A DNA stretch of 15,036 bases from Syntrophomonadaceae bacterium. Lineage in GTDB: Bacteria > Bacillota_D > Dethiobacteria > DTU022 > UBA8154. The stretch is taken from NCBI GenBank assembly GCA_007120815.1, contig SKMY01000079.1:1-15036 (forward strand), in the 5' to 3' direction. The stretch's first letter is position 1. Each line of letters starts with the position of its first letter. The notes beneath the pieces are model-generated. The model ran no database searches, was not told the origin of the DNA, and worked only from the letters and a program-made list of their open reading frames with translations. A program made the position numbers and the translations under genes. Shown in pieces: positions 9,522 to 15,036 of this stretch.

Positions 9522-10940
9522 CTATACCCTTCGCCTTTTAAACGAGGCAGGAATACCCAGTTCTTCTCGGTACTTGGTAATGGTTCGCCGGGATACTTTC
9601 ATTCCTTGAGTTTTCAATAGTTCGGCCAGGCGCTGGTCACTGTAAGGGGAACGGGGATCTTCTTTTTCAACCAGTTCTTCAAGATAAGACTTAATGCTCA
9701 ACACGGAGTGGCATTCGCCTTGAACGCCATTGATTCCGCTGGAAAAGAAAAATTTGAATGGATAAAGCCCCCGTGGGGTTTGCACGTATTTATTTGCTGT
9801 GGCCCTGCTTACAGTAGACTCGTGAATGCAAACGATGTCAGCAATTTCTTTTAATGTCAGGGGTCGTAGATACCGTATCCCTTTTTCCAGGAAAGGCTTT
9901 TGAATATTGACGATTTCAACTGTGACCCGGTAAAGGGTCTGGCGCCTCTGCTCAATACTTTTTATCAACCACAGGGCGCTGTCCAGGCGTTTTTTTATAT
10001 AACTGTTTAACCCATCTTCTCCTTGCCTTTGCAGCAAACTGCGATAAAATGGACTGACCACCAGGTTTGGAACGTTGTCATTAGTCATCACGACATACTC
10101 GTTTTCAACTTTTTCTACGATCACATCAGGGACAATATATTTTGTTTCCCCTGCTCCACCAAGGTTGGCGCCCGGCTTTGGATTTAACGTCCGGACAAAA
10201 TCCACCGCTTCCTGCAGTTCTTTCTGGCTTACGTTTAGTTTGTGGGCCATATCTCGAAAATTGCCCCGGGCAATGCCGGGCAAGTAATCTTGAATAATCT
10301 TTTCTGCCAGGGGGGGCACATTTTTCCGCTCCCTCATTTGTATCAAGAGGCATTCCCGTAAGTTTCTGGCACCGACTCCGGCAGGGTCAAAGGTCTGAAT
10401 CAGGGCCAGTGTTTTCTCGACCTCTTTTTGACCAACACCCAGAAAGCAGGCGTGGTCGGATAGGGTACCCTGCAGATATCCGCTGGAATCCAGGTTCCCG
10501 ATGAGGTACTCCGCAATGGCGGTTTGCTTTTTATCCAAGGTAGACATGAGCAATTGAAAGTTGAGGTGTTCGTGGAGGGTATTTTCTCCCGAAACAAACT
10601 GTTCAAAGGAAGAAGGTTCCTGGTCACGGTAATAGGGCTCTGTAATTCCACGGCGGTAGTAGGGTTCATTGTCGCTAAAATAGTCTTCCCATTCAAAAGG
10701 GGCTTTTTCATTTTTATCCAGGGGTTCAGGCACATCGGTGGTCTCTTTGTCATCTGTGCCACTTTCATCGTTTTCTTCTTTTTCCTGGATTTCCAACAGC
10801 GGATTGGTTGTGATCTCTTCCTGGATATAATCCACCAGTTCAAGGGATGAAAATTGTAAAAGTGTAATCGCCTGATGCAGTTCAGGCGTCATAACGAGTT
10901 TTTGGCTCTGCTCTATTTTCAGTTCAAAATTCATGCTCAT
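9522..10940 (-). CDS. rpoN: RNA polymerase sigma-54 factor
   Basis: A 472-residue sigma factor that directs RNA polymerase to -24/-12 promoters and needs AAA+ enhancer-binding activators. All three regions are present. The N-terminal Gln- and Leu-rich activator region contains IEQSQKLVMTPELHQAI and LLQFSSLEL, followed by an acidic linker (about residues 55-90). The core-binding domain is intact. The HTH (LTLKEIADIVCIHESTVSRA) precedes the RpoN box near the C terminus (RRTITKYREELGIP), and the protein ends in FKRRRV. I chose the ATG at 10940 because GGAAGGGA lies about 8 nt upstream and the protein then begins MSMNFELKIEQ. The open frame to 10997 adds 19 residues without family likeness. It is placed between whiA and gap, as in many Clostridia. 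No cognate activator is in the window. Confidence 0.96.
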   Translation of the reverse strand: MSMNFELKIEQSQKLVMTPELHQAITLLQFSSLELVDYIQEEITTNPLLEIQEKEENDESGTDDKETTDVPEPLDKNEKAPFEWEDYFSDNEPYYRRGITEPYYRDQEPSSFEQFVSGENTLHEHLNFQLLMSTLDKKQTAIAEYLIGNLDSSGYLQGTLSDHACFLGVGQKEVEKTLALIQTFDPAGVGARNLRECLLIQMRERKNVPPLAEKIIQDYLPGIARGNFRDMAHKLNVSQKELQEAVDFVRTLNPKPGANLGGAGETKYIVPDVIVEKVENEYVVMTNDNVPNLVVSPFYRSLLQRQGEDGLNSYIKKRLDSALWLIKSIEQRRQTLYRVTVEIVNIQKPFLEKGIRYLRPLTLKEIADIVCIHESTVSRATANKYVQTPRGLYPFKFFFSSGINGVQGECHSVLSIKSYLEELVEKEDPRSPYSDQRLAELLKTQGMKVSRRTITKYREELGIPASFKRRRV

Positions 10941-10998
10941 AGCCAAATCCCTTCCCGGAATACTAAATTTTGAAGGGGATGGAAGCGGAAACTTCATT

Positions 10999-11027
10999 TT
11001 TATATTATTAGCCTATTTCCCATACAA
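10999..11027 (-). promoter_or_regulatory. candidate rpoN promoter
   Basis: TTGTAT (11027-11022) and TATAAA (11004-10999) are spaced by 17 bp on the minus strand, about 60 nt before the rpoN ATG. The -10 matches at 5 of 6 positions and the -35 at 3 of 6. The surrounding DNA is AT-rich. Confidence 0.4.
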
Positions 11028-11082
11028 ACCGTCTATTAATAATAATTCGAGATAATCTAAAAAAAATCCTGCTTCAATAAAT

Positions 11083-11099
11083 GCTAAGCGCTTTCATTT
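11083..11099. promoter_or_regulatory. cre-like palindrome (possible CcpA site)
   Basis: The core TAAGCGCTTTCA on the plus strand matches the Bacillus cre consensus TGWAARCGYTWNCW at 12 of 14 positions, and the minus strand reading TGAAAGCGCTTAGC also matches at 12. It lies just after the whiA stop and about 55 to 70 nt upstream of the candidate rpoN -35. The mismatches are in the outer bases. It may be chance. Confidence 0.3.
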
Positions 11100-11105
11100 C
11101 TGTTC

Positions 11106-12041
11106 TTATGTGGTTTTTTCAGCCGCCTTGTGAGCCAGGCTCTTCAGGCGGCGCATCCTGTGATTAATACTGGATTTACTCAGGGGAGGGGATGCTTTGC
11201 TTCCCAGCTCGTTTAGGGTAGCCTCGGGGAAACGCAGACGCAGCCGTGCAACCTGGCGCAAAGAGGAAGGTATGTTCTCCAGGCCAATGGTTTCCTGGAT
11301 AATCTTGATGTTGTTGATTTGTTCATGGGCGGCAAAAACGGTGCGGGTCAGGTTGGCTGTTTCATAGTTGACCAGCCGATTGGTCCGATTTCGAATCCCT
11401 TTCACGACCCGCACGTTTTCAAATTCCAGCAGCCCCTGATGGGCTTCAACAATGCGGAGAAATTCCCCGATGGTCTCTCCACCCTTCAAGTAGATCACAA
11501 AAAAACCCTTGCGCTGAAAATAGCGGGCATCCAGCTCAAAGGTTTTCATTGTTTTCTGGGCACCAAGGGCATAGCTTTCCTGAGGAAATGAGATTTCCAG
11601 GTGGTATTCCCGTTCCGGGTGGTTTATTGAGCCGCCTGCCAGAAAAGCCCCTTTCAGGTACGCCCTGCGGCAGCATTTTCTTTTCGGTTCCTGGGCGGCA
11701 GCATTTTTCTTGTTTTCGGCCAGAAAGCCCAGCCGAGACAGGAAAGAAAGCACACCTTTGTCGGCCTTGCACTGAATAAAATAGACATTGCTTTTTTGAA
11801 GCTTTTTATGTTTTCCATAGGTGACTGAAGGTGTAAGCTTCAAGGAGGATTTTAACAGGGCAAAAAGACGCCTGGCAACCGAGGCATTCTCGGTTTTAAA
11901 GGCCAGGTATTTCTTCCCTTCGCTGATCAATAGCGTTCCGCTAATCTCCAGAAAAGCTTTGAGTTCCGTTTCGATACAGCATGATTGTTTTAAACTTTTT
12001 CTTGCCAGTTCGTTTTTTACATCCCGTGCAAATGAATTCAT
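11106..12041 (-). CDS. whiA: WhiA, DNA-binding protein with a LAGLIDADG-like domain
   Basis: A 311-residue protein of the WhiA/DUF199 family. The N-terminal part is a catalytically dead homing-endonuclease fold; YLKGAFLAGGSIN (about residues 128-140) is the degenerate LAGLIDADG helix. The C-terminal part is an HTH domain (VARLRLRFPEATLNELG followed by SKSSINHRMRRL). In Streptomyces WhiA is a sporulation transcription factor. In Bacillus it affects cell division and chromosome segregation, and its target in Clostridia is unclear. The ATG at 12041 has GTGGAGG just upstream and overlaps the yvcK TGA (ATGA), so the two are translationally coupled. A GTG at 12053 is less likely. The gene for HPr or Crh that often follows whiA is absent here. 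Confidence 0.95.
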   Translation of the reverse strand: MNSFARDVKNELARKSLKQSCCIETELKAFLEISGTLLISEGKKYLAFKTENASVARRLFALLKSSLKLTPSVTYGKHKKLQKSNVYFIQCKADKGVLSFLSRLGFLAENKKNAAAQEPKRKCCRRAYLKGAFLAGGSINHPEREYHLEISFPQESYALGAQKTMKTFELDARYFQRKGFFVIYLKGGETIGEFLRIVEAHQGLLEFENVRVVKGIRNRTNRLVNYETANLTRTVFAAHEQINNIKIIQETIGLENIPSSLRQVARLRLRFPEATLNELGSKASPPLSKSSINHRMRRLKSLAHKAAEKTT

Positions 12042-13357
12042 CCTATCCTCCACAGGATTCGTTTTTCGCGCTCTACAACTTTTTCTAAGATTAACACAGC
12101 CAGTTTTCGACCATCATGGTGAGCCAGGTCACCACCGGAAAGCAGGTCGGCCTGAAGAAGCTCAAGGTTCCACCGGGCAAGGTTCTCGTAATCGACGAAA
12201 ACGGGTCTCGCACCTTCCAGGCTGTATTTTTCTGCTAAGGAATCCGGAATGTTTGTGTTGGTGTTTACAACAACGACATCAACAAGACCCCCGCAGTCGT
12301 GCCGGTGCAGCGCCTCAAGATGATCCGAGGCGCTCATTTCGACGGTTTCGCCCGGCTGGGTCATCATGTTACAGATGTAAAAACAAAGGGCGGAAGAATC
12401 TCGTATGGCTTCTTTTACTCCTGGAACCAGCAAGTTGGGCAGCACACTGGTATAAAGGCTGCCCGGCCCTAAAACCACTGCGCTGGCTTCCCCAATGGCT
12501 TCTAAAACATCGGGCAGCGGTTGACAGTTTTCCGGAGAAAGCGAAATACGTTCAATGGTCTTTTGCCGGTCAACAATTTGGGTCTGACCGGCAGAGATGC
12601 TCCCATCAATAAACCTGGCGTTAAGGGTAATCGGGTCCAGGGTTACCGGCAGCACTTTCCCCCGAACGGCCAGCACTTTACTGAATTCTCTAACAGCCTG
12701 CTCAAACCCCATCATTTCCGTCATAGCGGCAAGAAACAAGTTTCCGAAACTGTGGCCCTCTAAGCTTTTACTCTCACGAAAGCGATGCTGGAACAGCTGC
12801 TCCAAGAGGGGTTCGGTATCAGCCAGGGCCAGCAAGCAGTTGCGCAGATCCCCGGGAGGAAGCATACCCATTTCATTTCTCAAACGCCCGGAACTGCCTC
12901 CGTCATCGGTCATGGTAACCACTGCCGTGATATTCGATGTATATTCCTTCATACCGCGAAGGAGCACGGAAAGGCCCGTTCCACCTCCCAAGGCAACAAC
13001 TTTAGGGCCCTTTTCCAGGTAGCGTCGGTAGTAGAGGTTTTCCACCAGCTGGCGTCCCTTGTGGGGAAGAAAAATATCAGCCATCGCCCTGCCTGCACGA
13101 TACATTCCCCAGGCAATCATGATAATCCCTGCTGCCGCAAACAACAGCCCTACATAAAAAGAAAATGATATGGCTTCTCGAAAAGCCGCGCTGGTGGCAC
13201 CGCTAATCCATTGAGGTGCTAAGTGCGCAACTAAAAGCAAAACGCCAAACAGCGCCATGAGAAGCCCTGTCAGGGCTGCCAGAAGCCAGCGTTTAAAACC
13301 CAGGCCCGGATACAGCCATTTTAACCCTTGTAATGTTTCCAACCCAGGCTTTTTCAA
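12038..13357 (-). CDS. yvcK: YvcK/CofD-like gluconeogenesis factor with N-terminal membrane anchor
   Basis: A 439-residue protein of the CofD-like family. After about 115 residues the nucleotide-binding fold begins: KVVALGGGTGLSVLLRG (119-135), then VTMTDDGGSSGRLR, PPGDLRNCLLALAD, EGHSFGNLFLAAM and VLGPGSLYTSVLPNLLV. In Bacillus YvcK binds UDP-GlcNAc and is needed for growth on gluconeogenic carbon sources and for cell shape. The N terminus has two clear hydrophobic helices (about 23-46 and 63-85) that the short Bacillus form lacks, so this protein is probably membrane-anchored. The start is taken as TTG at 13357, just after an in-frame stop, with GGGGTGG upstream. Later ATGs would cut the first helix. 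It lies 41 nt after rapZ and overlaps whiA. Confidence 0.94.
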   Translation of the reverse strand: MKKPGLETLQGLKWLYPGLGFKRWLLAALTGLLMALFGVLLLVAHLAPQWISGATSAAFREAISFSFYVGLLFAAAGIIMIAWGMYRAGRAMADIFLPHKGRQLVENLYYRRYLEKGPKVVALGGGTGLSVLLRGMKEYTSNITAVVTMTDDGGSSGRLRNEMGMLPPGDLRNCLLALADTEPLLEQLFQHRFRESKSLEGHSFGNLFLAAMTEMMGFEQAVREFSKVLAVRGKVLPVTLDPITLNARFIDGSISAGQTQIVDRQKTIERISLSPENCQPLPDVLEAIGEASAVVLGPGSLYTSVLPNLLVPGVKEAIRDSSALCFYICNMMTQPGETVEMSASDHLEALHRHDCGGLVDVVVVNTNTNIPDSLAEKYSLEGARPVFVDYENLARWNLELLQADLLSGGDLAHHDGRKLAVLILEKVVEREKRILWRIG

Positions 13358-13398
13358 ACCCAGTCACCACCCCAGAACTGAATGTAAAATAGGACGGG

Positions 13399-14265
13399 CT
13401 ATGCCTTTTCAATATCCCGGTGCTCAGTTTTAACCTGGAGTTTTTTTTCATCGAATACCTCAGCCAGTCGGTTGGCCAGGGCAACCGAACGGTGTTTTCC
13501 GCCGGTACACCCGATAGCCAAAACAAGATGTGGTTTTCCTTCCTTTATATAACAAGGAACAAGAAAGTCCATCATGTCTTCCAGTTTCTGAAAGAAACGG
13601 TGGGCGATGGACCATTTCCAGATATAGTCCTGGACTGCTTTGTCATTACCGGTTAAGGTCTTTATGGAATCCACATAATGAGGGTTGGGCAGGAAACGCA
13701 CGTCAAATATGAGGTCCGCGTCCAGGGGAATGCCATACTTGTATCCAAATGATATCACTGTAATCATTATATTCTTTTCCCACTGTCCAGGTGCATACAG
13801 CCGGTAAATTTTTTCCTTTAATTCAGAAAGCGCCAGGTCTGATGTGTCCAGAATAATATCTGCGCTGCCCTTAATGGCTTCCAGTAAGCGTTTCTCTTCA
13901 CGGATGGCATCTAAAATGGTCCCCCGCTCTGCCAGGGGATGTCGTCTGCGGGTTTCTTTAAAGCGCCGAATTAATATATCTTCTGATGCTTCCAGGAAAA
14001 GAACTTCCGGGTCGAAACCCATTTCCTCCATCGTATCCATCGCTTCAAAGAGCCCGTTAAACAACTCCCCGCCTCGAATATCACAAACCAGGGCCACCCG
14101 GTTAATTTTCCCTTCCGATTGGATACAGAGTTCTGCAAACTTTGGAATTAAAGCAGGAGGAAGGTTGTCCATGCAAAAGTAACCCATGTCTTCAAAACAG
14201 TGGAGCGCAACACTTTTGCCTGCCCCGGAAAAACCGGTAATGAGAAGAAATCGACCGTTTAACAA
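13399..14265 (-). CDS. rapZ: RapZ (YvcJ) nucleotide-binding protein
   Basis: A 288-residue cytoplasmic P-loop protein. The Walker A motif GFSGAGKS is at residues 11-18, followed by the family block EDMGYFCMDNLPPALIP. The C-terminal domain, which in E. coli binds the small RNA GlmZ and senses glucosamine-6-phosphate, carries SFGYKYGIPLDADLIFDVRFLPNPH and IGCTGGKHRSVALA. In Bacillus YvcJ hydrolyses ATP and GTP and influences competence; its RNA role there is not established. The start is TTG at 14265 with AGGTG about 5 nt upstream, giving the usual length. It is the first gene of the rapZ-yvcK-whiA cluster and lies 61 nt after thiL, with no clear terminator between them, so read-through from thiL is possible. 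Confidence 0.96.
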   Translation of the reverse strand: MLNGRFLLITGFSGAGKSVALHCFEDMGYFCMDNLPPALIPKFAELCIQSEGKINRVALVCDIRGGELFNGLFEAMDTMEEMGFDPEVLFLEASEDILIRRFKETRRRHPLAERGTILDAIREEKRLLEAIKGSADIILDTSDLALSELKEKIYRLYAPGQWEKNIMITVISFGYKYGIPLDADLIFDVRFLPNPHYVDSIKTLTGNDKAVQDYIWKWSIAHRFFQKLEDMMDFLVPCYIKEGKPHLVLAIGCTGGKHRSVALANRLAEVFDEKKLQVKTEHRDIEKA

Positions 14266-14326
14266 AGCATCACCTGCTTCCTACAGATGAAATAGAAACC
14301 CTTTCTTACGGTTCGTGAAAACCCGT

Positions 14327-15036
14327 TTACCGGCTGGAGAAATGGTTGTATCCACCCGGTTTTAAAACCTCTATTCTACCGTCGGGGAGCACGATGGACA
14401 TTCCCTCATGTTGCGGTAAAATTCGGCCAATCACACTTAGCGGGGTGCCTGTTAACCGCTTCACGGCATGGGAAAGGCTCTTTATTTTTATGGGATAGCC
14501 CTTTCCACCCTTTACGGTTAAAAGCAGCTCAAAATCCTCCCCACCGTTCAAAACCCAGTCCAACGGATCAACACCCAACTGGCGAGCCAGGTGTAAAGTC
14601 GTTTCATCAATGGGAAGGCGTTTTGCCCAAATACGTGCACCACAGCCGCTGGCCTGGATAATTTCATACAGTTCGGAGGTCAGCCCATCGCTTATATCGT
14701 TCATGGCTCCAACCAACCCGCTTCGCATCAGCTCAGCGGATTCCCGGACCCGGGGTTCCGGAACCAGGTGGGCCTGGTGCAGCACATCGAGCCCGTCAAG
14801 GGGAGGGATGATCTCTTTCTTCTGGAGATGGGCCAACCCGGCAGCTGCCTGCCCCAGGTATCCCGTCACTAAAATCATATCTTTGTCTCTTGCCCCCGAG
14901 CGATAGGCCACTTCATAGCGAGAGGCCTCTCCCAGGATCGAGACGTCTATAATCAGCCGGTCAGGGGAGGAACAGGTATCCCCACCGACAATAACGACAC
15001 CGTGTTGTTCAGCCAGTTCGGCTATTCCCAAGTACA
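14327..15036 (-). CDS. thiL: thiamine-monophosphate kinase, 5' end outside the window
   Basis: The last 236 codons of a protein that normally has about 330 residues. It phosphorylates thiamine monophosphate to thiamine diphosphate with ATP in the cytoplasm. ThiL belongs to the PurM/AIR synthetase superfamily. Visible motifs are VIVGGDTCSSP, ILVTGYLGQAAAGL, MNDISDGLTSEL and VLNGGEDFELLLTV, all in family order. Asn replaces the more usual Ile or Val in the MIDISDGL motif. The frame stays open to the right edge (TAC TTG GGA), so the TTG at 15031 is an internal codon, not the start. The stop is TAA at 14329-14327. In many Bacillota thiL stands near tsaE and tsaB, which would lie outside this window. 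Confidence 0.95.
   Translation of the reverse strand, partial: YLGIAELAEQHGVVIVGGDTCSSPDRLIIDVSILGEASRYEVAYRSGARDKDMILVTGYLGQAAAGLAHLQKKEIIPPLDGLDVLHQAHLVPEPRVRESAELMRSGLVGAMNDISDGLTSELYEIIQASGCGARIWAKRLPIDETTLHLARQLGVDPLDWVLNGGEDFELLLTVKGGKGYPIKIKSLSHAVKRLTGTPLSVIGRILPQHEGMSIVLPDGRIEVLKPGGYNHFSSR

Noticed and set aside
10941..10997. Longer N terminus for rpoN
   Set aside because: The 19 extra residues do not resemble sigma-54 region I, and the internal ATG at 10940 has a good ribosome binding site.
11821..12612. Long plus-strand open frame of 263 codons
   Set aside because: It lies antisense to whiA and yvcK, both clear family members, crosses their junction, and its translation shows no recognisable domain.
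14266..14326. Possible terminator between thiL and rapZ
   Set aside because: Only short, mismatched ACGG and CCGT arms are seen with no U-tract, so it was not called.

Overview
The window holds ordinary core genes from the chromosome of an anaerobic member of the Bacillota, most likely class Clostridia. The evidence is the rapZ-yvcK-whiA cluster joined to rpoN and a gap-pgk-tpiA-gpmI-eno-secG operon, strong AAGGAGG-type ribosome binding sites, frequent TTG and GTG starts, and a K+-dependent type membrane pyrophosphatase. I cannot place it below class. Every supported gene lies on the minus strand, so biological order runs from high to low coordinates.

Layout in transcription order. (1) 15036-14327: 3' part of thiL (thiamine-monophosphate kinase), cut by the window edge. 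(2) 14265-11106: rapZ (nucleotide-binding regulator), yvcK with two N-terminal membrane helices (UDP-GlcNAc-binding gluconeogenesis factor), and whiA, whose ATG overlaps the yvcK stop. (3) 10940-9522: rpoN (sigma-54), with its own candidate promoter, a cre-like palindrome upstream and a strong terminator downstream. (4) 9435-2900: a candidate promoter, a leader of about 130 nt with a hairpin, then gap, pgk, tpiA, gpmI, eno and secG, closed by a terminator. (5) 2704-646: hppA and its terminator. (6) 649-550: a roughly 100-bp imperfect palindrome. (7) 444-1: start of an HD-domain phosphohydrolase, cut by the other edge.

The centre encodes the reversible trunk of glycolysis and gluconeogenesis from glyceraldehyde-3-phosphate to phosphoenolpyruvate. 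Upstream sit YvcK and RapZ, which in studied relatives respond to amino-sugar or UDP-GlcNAc status. hppA beside it would recover energy from pyrophosphate as an ion gradient.

I see no mobile gene, CRISPR array, tRNA, rRNA or new defence-like system. The points most worth a second look are GAPDH coenzyme-site residues that suggest NADP rather than NAD preference, the absence of cggR with CggR-like half-sites remaining near the gap promoter, the palindrome at 550-649, atypical residues in Pgk, and a small tandem duplication across the eno stop codon.
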